Both the position numbers and the translations under genes were made by a program. 64,000 bases of DNA from Actinomycetota bacterium (GTDB taxonomy: Bacteria > Actinomycetota > Thermoleophilia > BMS3ABIN01). Shown here piece after piece: positions 42,745-50,819 of the stretch; position 1 is the stretch's first letter, and each line of letters begins with the position of its first letter. Below the pieces are notes generated by a model, which was not told the DNA's origin, ran no database searches, and saw only the letters and a list, made by a program, of their open reading frames with translations. Location: NCBI GenBank assembly GCA_023382335.1, contig JAMCPM010000011.1, positions 315,229 through 379,228 on the forward strand, read 5' to 3'.

Positions 42745-44106
42745 TTACCAGAACTCGAACTCCATGTCACCGATGATGACGTCTTCACCCGCGGCGGCGC
42801 CGGCCTGCCGCAGGGCGTCGCTGACGCCGAGGCGCTCGAGCCGTTCCTGCAGGAATCCGACCGCTTCCTCATTCTCGAAATCGGTGCGGGCCACCAGGCG
42901 CTCGACGACCTGTCCGGTAACGCGGTAGCGGCCTTCCTCTTTCACGACTTCCCAGTGGTCTTCAGCTCCGGGGCGGTAGATCATGTGGCCTTCAGGTTCG
43001 GGCGCCATGACAGCCGGCTGCCGTTGCCAGGCGCGCTGAAGCAAGATGTAGGCCTGCCGCGTCAGATTTCGGGTGCCGGCGCCCGTCGCCGCCGATATTT
43101 TCAGGACCGCCTTCGATCCGTCGATCTCGTCGGGATCGCCCTCGGAATCTTCAAGCAGCCAGCTGAAAGCCGGATCGTGGGCGCGGCATAGCGAGACGAT
43201 GCTTTCGGCCAGGCGTCCGGTCAGGTCGGTGACGGCCGCCTCGTCCACCAGGTCGGCCTTGTTCACCGCGACCAGCTGCCACTTCGACGCCAGCTCCGGG
43301 CTGAAGCCTTCGAGTTCCCTGTTTATTGTCATAAAATTGTCAACCGGATCGCGTCCGTAGTAACCGGTCGCATCGACCAGGTGGATGAGAAGGCGCGTAC
43401 GTTCGAGGTGGACCAGGAACTGATCACCCAGGCCGACGCCCTTGTGGGCGCCCTCGAGCAGCCCGGGTATATCGGCCACTGTGAACTGGTTGCGATGGTC
43501 GGGCTCCTCTACGGTGCCCAGCATGGGCGCCACCGTCGTGAAGGGATAATCAGCCACCTTGGGCTTTGCGTGCGAGATCGTTCGCAGCAGCGATGATTTG
43601 CCGGCATTGGGAAAACCGAGCAGGCCGGCATCGGCCAGCAGCTTCAGTTCGAGCATGAGCGTCAGCTCCTCGCCGGCGAGGCCGAGCTCGGCAAAACGGG
43701 GGGCTCGCCGCGTCGAGGTGGCAAAGCGGGCATTGCCGCGTCCGCCCTCGCCGCCGCGAGCGATGATAAAACGTTGGCCGTCAGTGGTCAGGTCGGCCAG
43801 CAGCTCGCCGTTCTCATCTCGTATCTGCGTGCCCGGGGGGACCGCGACGACGGCGTCGTCGCCGCGCTTGCCATGCTTGTTGGCTCCCTGGCCGGGGCGT
43901 CCGTTCTCGCCGCGGAAGTGCCGTTGACGTTGAAAGTACATTAGATCACGCATGCGATTCGTGGCCTCGAGGATCACATCGCCGCCGTCGCCGCCGTCGC
44001 CGCCGTCAGGACCGCCCTTGGGCACGAACTTCTCGCGGCGGAAGCTCATGCAGCCGTTTCCGCCCCTCCCGGCCCTGATCTCGATTTTTGCATGGTCATA
44101 AAACAT
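42745..44106 (-). CDS. obg: GTPase Obg/CgtA
   Basis: A 453-residue protein: a glycine-rich Obg fold (residues 1-158, G-R-G-G-N-G-C and several G-G-D-G-G), a G domain with G-F-P-N-A-G-K-S-S-L-L, D-I-P-G-L and N-K-A-D-L, and the C-terminal OCT domain (about 350-430). It binds the 50S subunit and links ribosome assembly to growth state. It is in the rplU-rpmA-obg order. A large hairpin lies upstream of its start. Confidence 0.95.
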   Translation of the reverse strand: MFYDHAKIEIRAGRGGNGCMSFRREKFVPKGGPDGGDGGDGGDVILEATNRMRDLMYFQRQRHFRGENGRPGQGANKHGKRGDDAVVAVPPGTQIRDENGELLADLTTDGQRFIIARGGEGGRGNARFATSTRRAPRFAELGLAGEELTLMLELKLLADAGLLGFPNAGKSSLLRTISHAKPKVADYPFTTVAPMLGTVEEPDHRNQFTVADIPGLLEGAHKGVGLGDQFLVHLERTRLLIHLVDATGYYGRDPVDNFMTINRELEGFSPELASKWQLVAVNKADLVDEAAVTDLTGRLAESIVSLCRAHDPAFSWLLEDSEGDPDEIDGSKAVLKISAATGAGTRNLTRQAYILLQRAWQRQPAVMAPEPEGHMIYRPGAEDHWEVVKEEGRYRVTGQVVERLVARTDFENEEAVGFLQERLERLGVSDALRQAGAAAGEDVIIGDMEFEFW

Positions 44107-44146
44107 GTTGAGCCTATTCCGTCTTTACGCAGTAACTTTTTTGTGT

Positions 44147-44252
44147 GGCGGGCGGGATGTCTCTGTAGCGGCACTCTTGAGCGCGCAACCGGTAACACCT
44201 GAAAAGCAGGCTGACTGCGCGAACGGTGCCGCCAGGGGACATCCCGCCCGCC
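44147..44252. ncRNA. 106-nt long hairpin upstream of obg, candidate structured RNA
   Basis: A perfect 15-bp outer stem (44147-44161 with 44238-44252) continues through a one-base bulge into TCTG/CAGG, a two-base bulge, a 7-bp GCGGCAC/GTGCCGC stem, an asymmetric internal loop, CGCGCA/TGCGCG and a CCTG-AAAAG-CAGG tip. Such a rod has the size of small SRP or 6S-like RNAs but lacks the conserved SRP tetraloop box. It lies after the rpmA terminator in the obg leader. Its working strand is unknown; the minus strand would be cotranscribed with obg. Confidence 0.5.
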
Positions 44253-44285
44253 TTCATAAAGGGAAGTCCCCTTTCCTTCATAAAC
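44252..44285. repeat. short direct repeats next to the hairpin
   Basis: CCTTCATAAA occurs at 44251-44260 and again at about 44276-44285, bracketing AAGGGAAGTCCCCTTT, itself a small hairpin. The pair could mark a duplication or a binding site. Confidence 0.4.
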
Positions 44286-44310
44286 AAAAAAGGCCACCCG
44301 CCGGTGGCCT
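44285..44310 (-). terminator. rplU-rpmA terminator
   Basis: Minus strand stem AGGCCACC/GGTGGCCT (8 bp, 44291-44310), loop of four, then TTTTTTGTTT (complement of 44281-44290). Confidence 0.8.
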
Positions 44311-44342
44311 AAACTTATCCTATCCCGCTTTGGGAAGAAATA

Positions 44343-44603
44343 TCAGACGGCTTCCTCCACTGGAACCACGCTGATGGTGCGGTTGGCTCCCTGCGTAAAG
44401 ACCACGCGGCCGCTTACGCGCGCGAAGATGGTATCGTCACCGCCGAGTCCGGCGCCGGGACCGGGACGGAACCTGGTGCCGCGCTGGCGCACGATGATGG
44501 TGCCGGCGCTGACGAACTGGCCGCCGAAGCTCTTGCATCCCAGCCGCTTGGACTGAGAGTCGCGCCCGTTCCTGCTTGTGCCTGCGCCTTTTTTATGAGC
44601 CAT
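44343..44603 (-). CDS. rpmA: 50S ribosomal protein L27
   Basis: An 86-residue basic protein: [27 protein letters not shown] and [10 protein letters not shown] are the L27 signature. The N-terminus reaches the peptidyl-transferase centre. There is no extra N-terminal leader to be cleaved, unlike in some Firmicutes. It starts one base after the rplU stop. Confidence 0.95.
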   Translation of the reverse strand: MAHKKGAGTSRNGRDSQSKRLGCKSFGGQFVSAGTIIVRQRGTRFRPGPGAGLGGDDTIFARVSGRVVFTQGANRTISVVPVEEAV

Positions 44604-45071
44604 TTATTCCTTCTCCGTCTTCTTCTCGGCCTTGGCCGATTTGGTTTCCCTGGTGGACGCGGCATCAGCCTTCGCTGCCGGCTTCGCTTTTGTTTCGGCC
44701 TTTGTTTCGGCCTTTGCCTTGGCTTCCGGCTTGGCTTCTGCCTTTACTTCAGCCTTCTTGCCGCCAGCGGCCGTTATTGTCTGGATGGAGACCCGCGAGA
44801 GGCGGCTGCGATGGCCCTTGGTGCGCCGGTAGCCGCTCTTGGGCTTGTACTTGAAGACGCGGATCTTGTCGCCGAGCAGATGTTCCTCGACCTTGGCCTT
44901 GACCTTGGCGCCCTTGAGCTCGGCGGCGGTCACCGCCGTGGTCCCGCCGCCCACGAGCAGGGGGGTCAGCGAGAGCGATTTTCCTTCGTCAAGATCGAGC
45001 CGGTCGACCAGGACTTCGTCGCCCTGCGCCACCTTGTATTGTTTACCGCCGAGTTCGATTACCGCGTACAT
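44604..45071 (-). CDS. rplU: 50S ribosomal protein L21 with long Ala/Lys tail
   Basis: Residues 1-105 are a normal L21 (Y-A-V-I-E-L-G-G-K-Q-Y-K-V, D-K-I-R-V-F-K-Y-K-P-K, R-R-T-K-G-H-R). The last 50 residues are a low-complexity extension of alternating K, A, E and T with K-A-E-T-K-A-E-T and similar repeats, absent from the standard 100-105-residue protein. Such tails are disordered and may contact rRNA or be tolerated noise. Promoter at 45120-45148. Confidence 0.93.
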   Translation of the reverse strand: MYAVIELGGKQYKVAQGDEVLVDRLDLDEGKSLSLTPLLVGGGTTAVTAAELKGAKVKAKVEEHLLGDKIRVFKYKPKSGYRRTKGHRSRLSRVSIQTITAAGGKKAEVKAEAKPEAKAKAETKAETKAKPAAKADAASTRETKSAKAEKKTEKE

Positions 45072-45119
45072 TAAATTCCTTTTGTTACGGAAGATTATTC
45101 CCGGATTTTAGCCTTTGGG

Positions 45120-45148
45120 ATTATAGCAACGCTGGAGGATAAAAGCCA
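45120..45148 (-). promoter_or_regulatory. rplU promoter
   Basis: Minus strand TATAAT (45120-45125) with TGGCTT (45143-45148) 17 bases upstream. The predicted leader is about 42 nt and has no obvious L21-binding hairpin. Confidence 0.55.
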
Positions 45149-45195
45149 CCTTTGATGCCTTCTGCCCGCTACATCACCGGGATTTTGGAAAATCA

Positions 45196-45263
45196 GCCAT
45201 GCTCCCGGTAGTCGATCAGCCGTGCTACCGGCGGTCGATCATGCGTGCTCCCCGTGATTCATG
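45196..45263. repeat. 23-bp tandem repeat across the rng stop
   Basis: Two full 23-bp copies (45196-45218 and 45219-45241) share GC(C/G)TGCT, CCGG and GTCGATCA; a partial third copy starts at 45242. On the minus strand each carries a TGA-like stop motif, and the third copy supplies the real rng stop. Confidence 0.7.
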
Positions 45264-47020
45264 CTCCAGTCCTGGCGCTTGGGCATATCGACATCATTGC
45301 CGTTGCCGCCCTCGTCATCGTCGCCGCCACCCGGCTTGGCGCCTTCCTCCACGACCGTGCCGTAGGCGCAGGTGCGGCTGACGCTGTCGATGTGGATCTT
45401 CTTGTCCTGGCCGACCATGTCGCCGGCGCCGGCGACGCTGACGACGTAGCCGTCGATGCGGGCGATGCCGTCATTGGTGTTGTACATGTGGGGCTCCTCG
45501 ATGCGCAGGCGCACGTCGTCGCCCTCGGCCACCGGCAGTGACGCCCGCTGGATGGCCTCGCGGCTGCCCTCGGCCGAGATCTCGAATGTATCGATGGGGA
45601 TCGTGTCGAGCCCCTCGAAACTGAAATATTTGCCTGTCTCTACCTCGATCTCCTTGAGCTTGGCCCCGCCCTGCCCGATCAGCATGGCCGCCACCTTGGG
45701 GTGGACCTCCACCAGGAACGCCTCATTGGGGGAAGTCTCAGCCAGGCGCCGCAGGCGCCGCTCGATGTCGAAAGCCATGGATTCCTCGGAGATAATGACG
45801 CCCTCGCCGTTGCAGGTGGGGCAGGTCTTGGTGAGGATTCCCCTGAGGCCCTCGGTGACGTTCTGCCGTGTCATCTCCACCAGCCCCAGCGGCGAGAGCT
45901 CGACGATATAGGTCTTGGTGCGGTCGGTCTCGAGCTCCTCGCCCAGGGTGTCGAGCACCTGCTGGCGATTCCGGGGCCGGGCCATGTCGATGAAGTCGAT
46001 GATGATGATTCCGCCGATGTCGCGCAGGCGCAGCTGGCGCACGACCTCCTTGCAGGCCTCGATGTTGGTCTTGACGATCGTGTCTTCAAGGCGGGTGCGG
46101 CCTACGTAACGGCCGGTGTTGACGTCGATGATGGTGAGCGCCTCGGTGTGCTCGATGACGATGTAGCCGCCGCTGGGAAGGTCGACGCGCCGCAGAAGCG
46201 CGTTCTTGATCTCCTCGTCGACGCCGTAGGTCTCCATCAGCGGCTTGGAGCCCTGGTACATATCAACCCGCTCGGCCAGCTTGGGGGAAGTCTTCTTGAT
46301 GAAGGAGCGGATCTTGTCATATTCCTTCCGGGAATCAACCAGAACCCGCTCGAAGGTGTCGTTGAAGATGTCGCGGATGACCTTGAGCGAGACCTCGGCC
46401 TCGGAATAGAGCATGGCCGGCGCCTTGGCCGTCTTGTCGCGCCCCTGCACCGTCTGCCACATCTTCTCGAGGAACTTGAGGTCGTTGAGCAGCTCCTTTT
46501 TTGTGACGCCCTCGGCGGCGGTGCGCACGATCAGCCCCGCCTTCTTGACCTTGAGCTCGCGGCAGATCTGCCGCAGGCGCTGCCGCTCTTCGTCGGACAG
46601 CCGGCGCGAGACGCCGACGCCGTCGCCGTCGGGCACATAGACCAGGAAGCGGCCGGGGATGGATAGCTGGGTGGTGAGCCGGGCGCCCTTGGTGCCCATG
46701 GGGTCCTTGACGATCTGGACGAGTATCTCCTGCCCCGAGCGGAGCATCTGGGTGATCTTCTTGGGGCGCTTGTCGGGATCCTCGTGGACCATGACCTCCT
46801 CGACGTAGAGGAAGCCGTTCTTCTCGAGCCCGATATCGACGAAGGCCGCTTCCATGCCGGGAAGCACGTTCTCGACCTTGCCCTTGTAGATATTGCCGGC
46901 CAGCGGCCGGCGGCCCTTTCTCTCCACGTAGATCTCGACGAGCCGCCCGTCCTCAAGTACCGCCACCTTGAGTTCGTTGGGCTCCGCGCTCACCAGAATC
47001 TGCTTGGCGCGTGCAGCCAT
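45239..47020 (-). CDS. rng: ribonuclease G/E
   Basis: About 593 residues. An S1-type N-terminal domain (G-N-I-Y-K-G-K-V-E-N-V-L-P-G-M-E-A-A-F-V-D-I-G) leads to the catalytic RNase E core with D-V-N-T-G-R-Y and I-I-I-D-F-I-D-M (metal aspartates). A zinc-link C-P-T-C-N-G-E-G follows, and the C-terminus has a TRAM-like beta barrel (about 500-560). A hydrophilic tail with D/G/N runs ends the protein. It matures 16S rRNA and degrades mRNA. The ATG at 47020 is chosen since the 27 residues before it are low-complexity; its ribosome binding site is weak. Confidence 0.9.
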   Translation of the reverse strand: MAARAKQILVSAEPNELKVAVLEDGRLVEIYVERKGRRPLAGNIYKGKVENVLPGMEAAFVDIGLEKNGFLYVEEVMVHEDPDKRPKKITQMLRSGQEILVQIVKDPMGTKGARLTTQLSIPGRFLVYVPDGDGVGVSRRLSDEERQRLRQICRELKVKKAGLIVRTAAEGVTKKELLNDLKFLEKMWQTVQGRDKTAKAPAMLYSEAEVSLKVIRDIFNDTFERVLVDSRKEYDKIRSFIKKTSPKLAERVDMYQGSKPLMETYGVDEEIKNALLRRVDLPSGGYIVIEHTEALTIIDVNTGRYVGRTRLEDTIVKTNIEACKEVVRQLRLRDIGGIIIIDFIDMARPRNRQQVLDTLGEELETDRTKTYIVELSPLGLVEMTRQNVTEGLRGILTKTCPTCNGEGVIISEESMAFDIERRLRRLAETSPNEAFLVEVHPKVAAMLIGQGGAKLKEIEVETGKYFSFEGLDTIPIDTFEISAEGSREAIQRASLPVAEGDDVRLRIEEPHMYNTNDGIARIDGYVVSVAGAGDMVGQDKKIHIDSVSRTCAYGTVVEEGAKPGGGDDDEGGNGNDVDMPKRQDWSMNHGEHA

Positions 47021-47305
47021 GTCGCTCAACAACCTTTCTTTAATTTTCGCGGTCGCGGACGCTGCTGCCGCCATCCTTCGGCGCCGGCCGTCCACGGCCA
47101 AAACTTGCAGGAAAACTTTAAGGATTTATCTTCCGCAAATCCGCCTGCGGGAAACTAATAGCCAAAAAATTTTTTGGGGAATCGCCTCGAAGCGCCCCTT
47201 CCCCGGCATTATATATATTCAGCGGCGCACATACTAGAAAAGGTTGCTGGCGATGGAATCCTGCCGGCTGCCGCCGAACGCCGACCGTTCCCGCCTCACC
47301 CGGCC

Positions 47306-48043
47306 TTAGCGCCGGCGTCCCCGTGGCGGCCCGTAGCGTCCCGGCCCCGGCCGGCCCGGCCCCGGCGCCCGCGGCTGCTCTTCCTCCCGGACGGTAATGC
47401 TCGTTCGCACGATGCGCGAGGCTTTCAGCTCCCTGCCGGCAAAGCTCCCAAGGGCCCTGACGATCTCATCGGGGCGGGCGGTGCCCTCGCTGGTCACTTT
47501 CATGTCGAACGCGACCCCGCGTCCGTCCTCCAGCAGGTCGATCCGGTCCACATATTTCTTGATGTCGACTTCCTTGTCGCCCTTGGGCCGCTTCCTCAGC
47601 AGGACCAGTTCGCTGGCGCCGTTGTACTTGCCTGCCGCTTCCCCATATTCAGCGGCGGCATCCGGATGCTCACCGGCGGCATCGTCCAGCTCGACGCGGT
47701 AGCCGCACGATTCCACCCGCGACGCCGCCTTGGAGCGGTCGAAGCTGGGGCCTACGGATTTCAGCTCCATGCCCTGCGGCAGCTCGCGGCTAAGCTTTTT
47801 GGCCAGATCGGTCAGCGGCGCCCTTTGCCGCAGGGAAAAATCGCAGATCTCGTCCTCCCCCTCGACGCCGACGCCCAGCGGCATGGCCAGGCTGAGCACC
47901 GGCTTGGGGCGCATCCCCTGGGAGAACGCCAGTTCGAAACCGGTGCGGCGTATGGCCCGCACCAGGCAGCTCAAGGTATCCAGGTGCGAGATGAAACGCG
48001 CCCTGCCGGTCTTGGAGAATCTCATCTGGTAATTGAAATTCAT
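47306..48043 (-). CDS. TIGR03936/DUF2344 protein
   Basis: A 245-residue protein: M-R-F-S-K-T-G-R-A-R-F-I-S-H-L-D-T, R-T-G-F-E-L-A-F-S-Q-G-M-R-P-K-P and S-L-A-M-P-L-G-V-G are the DUF2344 signature. The C-terminal end is basic and Pro/Gly/Arg-rich. In many bacteria this protein is fused to or encoded after the TIGR03960 radical SAM protein, as here. Function unknown; linkage to rng suggests an RNA role. Confidence 0.88.
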   Translation of the reverse strand: MNFNYQMRFSKTGRARFISHLDTLSCLVRAIRRTGFELAFSQGMRPKPVLSLAMPLGVGVEGEDEICDFSLRQRAPLTDLAKKLSRELPQGMELKSVGPSFDRSKAASRVESCGYRVELDDAAGEHPDAAAEYGEAAGKYNGASELVLLRKRPKGDKEVDIKKYVDRIDLLEDGRGVAFDMKVTSEGTARPDEIVRALGSFAGRELKASRIVRTSITVREEEQPRAPGPGRPGPGRYGPPRGRRR

Positions 48044-48080
48044 TGTCTTTTCTGCCTGTATGTGTTGACGGAAGCTACGT

Positions 48081-49892
48081 TCATGGCTTGGCGATCCTCA
48101 TCTGGACCTCGTCTTCGCATACTCCGCAGTCGGAGCATGACCCCCAGCGGCAGTCCAGGGTCACCTCTCCCCTGTCCGCTTTTTCCTTTTCCCCGATGAG
48201 GAATTCCTTGCTGACGCGCGAGTCGATATCATCCCAGGGAAGCTCCTCCTCGATGGAAAACGACCTCGTCGCTTCCCGCTCGACGCCGCTGCCGATGGCG
48301 GCAAAACCCTTTTCCCAAGCGGAAAAGTCGAACTTCTCAGTCCAGGCGTCGAAGCTTGCGCCCGCCCGCCAGGCTGCTTCGATGGCGGCGGCGGTCTCGT
48401 CGCGGCCGCGGGCGATGGCGCCCTCGACCAGGCTGGGATCGATGTCGTGGACGCTGAGCTTGATCTGTTTGCGCGGTGTGTTGCGCCGCAGGTACTCATG
48501 CTTGCCGGCGAGCTCTTCACGGCTGTTCATCCCCTGCCACTGGAAAGGCGTGTGCGCCTTGGGCACGAAGCTGGAGATGCTGACGTTGATCTGAACCCGC
48601 CCAGGGTTCGCGGCCTCCTGCCGGCCGATGCGCCGCGCAGTGGTGGCGATATCGATGATGCCCTTGAGGTCGGCCTCGGTCTCGGTCGGCAGGCCGATCA
48701 TGAAATAAAGTTTGACTGTAGTGCAACCGCCGCGGAAGGCCTCGGCCAGGGCGTTCTCGATGTCCTCGCCGCTCACCTGCTTGTTGATGGCGTCACGTAG
48801 CCTCTGGCTGCCCGCCTCGGGCGCCAGGGTGATCGAGCCCCGGCGGGATGACGTCAGCCCCAGCAGCTTGATGGCAGCCGGATCGACCCTCAGCGACGGC
48901 AGCGAGACCGTCAGATGCGGCTGCGACTGGGCAAGGCTAGAGAGCGTCTCCTGGATGCAGCTGTAATCGGTCGTGGAAAGCGAGCTCAGGGTTGCCTCCT
49001 CGTAACCGGTCGCCGCGATCATCTCGCTGACGGCGCGGCAGACCTCCCCGGCCGGACGCTCGCGCACCGGCCGGTACCAGTTGCCCGCCATGCAGAAGCG
49101 GCAGCCGCGGGTGCAGCCGCGCATGATCTCCACGGTGGCGCGGTCGTGGACGGCCGCCATCGAAGGGATCACCTGCTTCACGGGGACCAGGGAATAATCG
49201 AGCTCCGGGACAACCGCCCGGCGGACCCGGCGGGCAAAGGCCGGCACGAAGATTCCTTCCACCTCGGCAAGCTTTTCCAGAAGGTCCCGGCGCGGAAAGC
49301 CGCCGCTTTGCTTCCCGCCGGCGCAAACATCTCCGCCGGCGCCCTTTGCTTCCTCGCAGATCCTGAGCACCTCGGGCACTACCTCCTCGCCGTCACCGAT
49401 GATGATGAAATCGAAGAAGGGCGAGACCGGGTGGGGATTGCTGCCGCAGGGGCCGCCGGCAAAGACCAGCGGATCGCCTACGCCGCGATCGGCTGCGTGG
49501 AGGGGCACCCTGGCGAGGTCGAGCATATCCAGGATATTCGTATAGGTGAGTTCGTGCTGAAGGGTGAATCCCCAGAGGTCGGCCGCGGCGACCGGCTCCC
49601 AGCTCTCGAGGGCGAAGAGCGGCACGCCCTCCTGGCGCATGGCGCCGGACATGTCCGGCCAGGGACAGTAGACGCGCTCGGCCCAGGCTTGGCTGTGATG
49701 GTTGATGAGGGAGTAGATGATCTGCACCGCCTGGTTGGCCGTGCCGATCTCGTAGACGTCGGGATAGCTGAGGATCACCCGCAGGGAATATTCCTGCTTG
49801 ACAACGCTGCCGACCTCGCCGCCGATGTAGCGCGCCGGCTTCTCCACCCTCTCGAGGAGGGCTTCGATTCTTTTTTGAAGTATTTCCGTCAC
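48081..49892 (-). CDS. TIGR03960 B12-binding-like radical SAM protein
   Basis: A 603-residue protein: a B12-binding-like N-terminal domain, then the radical SAM core with R-G-C-T-R-G-C-R-F-C (the C-x3-C-x2-C iron-sulfur site, about residue 258). The C-terminal domain has C-x2-C pairs near the end (W-G-S-C-S-D-C-G-V-C). It pairs with the DUF2344 gene 38 bases downstream. The start is a GTG without a clear ribosome binding site, placed inside a tRNA T-arm-like sequence (see 49885-49948). The substrate is unknown. Confidence 0.9.
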   Translation of the reverse strand: MTEILQKRIEALLERVEKPARYIGGEVGSVVKQEYSLRVILSYPDVYEIGTANQAVQIIYSLINHHSQAWAERVYCPWPDMSGAMRQEGVPLFALESWEPVAAADLWGFTLQHELTYTNILDMLDLARVPLHAADRGVGDPLVFAGGPCGSNPHPVSPFFDFIIIGDGEEVVPEVLRICEEAKGAGGDVCAGGKQSGGFPRRDLLEKLAEVEGIFVPAFARRVRRAVVPELDYSLVPVKQVIPSMAAVHDRATVEIMRGCTRGCRFCMAGNWYRPVRERPAGEVCRAVSEMIAATGYEEATLSSLSTTDYSCIQETLSSLAQSQPHLTVSLPSLRVDPAAIKLLGLTSSRRGSITLAPEAGSQRLRDAINKQVSGEDIENALAEAFRGGCTTVKLYFMIGLPTETEADLKGIIDIATTARRIGRQEAANPGRVQINVSISSFVPKAHTPFQWQGMNSREELAGKHEYLRRNTPRKQIKLSVHDIDPSLVEGAIARGRDETAAAIEAAWRAGASFDAWTEKFDFSAWEKGFAAIGSGVEREATRSFSIEEELPWDDIDSRVSKEFLIGEKEKADRGEVTLDCRWGSCSDCGVCEDEVQMRIAKP

Positions 49893-49948
49893 CAGGATTC
49901 GAACCCGGGAGGGCGCGGCGGCCCTCTAGCCCCTGAGCTGTTTAAGTT
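49885..49948 (-). other. tRNA-like remnant at the radical SAM gene start
   Basis: Minus strand order: a D-arm-like CAGCTCAGGGGCTAGAG, a 6-bp hairpin GAGGGC/GCCCTC, and a T-arm CCGGG-TTCGAAT-CCTGG with the invariant TTCGAAT loop. The D-arm-like part lies in the end of the DUF697 gene and the T-arm in front of the GTG. The gap between D- and T-arms is about nine bases short for a tRNA, and no acceptor stem forms. It is either a decayed tRNA or a chance match. Confidence 0.35.
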
Positions 49949-50819
49949 TGTCCAGCAGGGGCGATAGGCGCGATGGCGTCACGCGCACTGAACCGTCGAA
50001 ATATACCCTGGCGGCTTCCCCGAGGGCGCGGGTGCCGCTCCAGGCGACGCCGCCCTTGATGACCCATCCCGGTCCGGGAAGGAGATCCAGCAGCTGCCTG
50101 GCGGCGGCCCTGAAACCAAAGCCGCTGCCGATGACGCCCAGGAGCTCCAGGGCCCGCTCGGTTCCCACCGCTTCACCGTGCGCGGCAGCGATGCGCAGGA
50201 TCATCCTGGCCTCGTTCAGGGTCATCACCGGCATGTCGGCGCCGGGAATGATGAAAAGGCAGCCGACGACGGCATTCTGGATCGCTGTCTTGTGAATGAG
50301 CTGGCGCACGGCTTCTTCCCTGAGGACCGGCAGCTGCGACGCCAGGGCCACAGCCCCGTCTCCGGCGGCGTCGGCCACGGCTTCAGCCAGGACATCGGCG
50401 GGAGGCAGTCCTCCGGGAGCCATGCCGACCACGCGGCTCGGCCCTACTCCAGGGAATGATATTGCCAGTCCGGGCGCTTCGGTGAGCACCACGACCGCGG
50501 CGGCGTGGGCCTGCTCGACCTCGGCCAGGCGGCTGCTAACATCCTGGGAATCCACCATCGACGGCGGGATGACCAGGATGACGACGTCTTCTTCGCCGAT
50601 ATGGGAAAGGGGCGGCAGCTTCTGATCGTCGGGAACGGCAGAGTCGACCAGGCAGGCAGACTGGTCCACCCGGGCTCCGGCGATGAGCGCGTCATAGACC
50701 GCCTTGACGCCGTCACGGTCGGTGCCGGATACCAGCACCCGCGGCCGCTCCTGGCTCTGCTCGCGGACGTCGCGCACCGCGGAATACAGCTTCATCGGTT
50801 TAAGCGGTAGTTTGGGCAC
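49926..50819 (-). CDS. DUF697 protein
   Basis: A 297-residue protein. The N-terminal half resembles a nucleotide-binding-like alpha/beta region without clear P-loop. The C-terminal half is the DUF697/YcjF-like domain with two hydrophobic helices (V-V-G-C-L-F-I-I-P-G-A-D-M-P-V-M-T-L-N-E-A-R-M and L-L-G-V-I-G-S-G-F-G-F-R-A-A-A-R). It overlaps the rodA end by 20 bases; an inner ATG (50795) would avoid that. Function unknown. Confidence 0.82.
   Translation of the reverse strand: MPKLPLKPMKLYSAVRDVREQSQERPRVLVSGTDRDGVKAVYDALIAGARVDQSACLVDSAVPDDQKLPPLSHIGEEDVVILVIPPSMVDSQDVSSRLAEVEQAHAAAVVVLTEAPGLAISFPGVGPSRVVGMAPGGLPPADVLAEAVADAAGDGAVALASQLPVLREEAVRQLIHKTAIQNAVVGCLFIIPGADMPVMTLNEARMILRIAAAHGEAVGTERALELLGVIGSGFGFRAAARQLLDLLPGPGWVIKGGVAWSGTRALGEAARVYFDGSVRVTPSRLSPLLDKLKQLRG

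Noticed and set aside
44147-44252. 4.5S/SRP RNA gene
   Set aside because: Size and rod shape fit, but the conserved GGAA-type tip and the AGCAGCC asymmetric loop are absent on both strands.
44046-44297. 83-residue minus-strand ORF over the obg leader
   Set aside because: It runs through the perfect hairpin and into the obg start in another frame; its composition follows the hairpin, not a protein.
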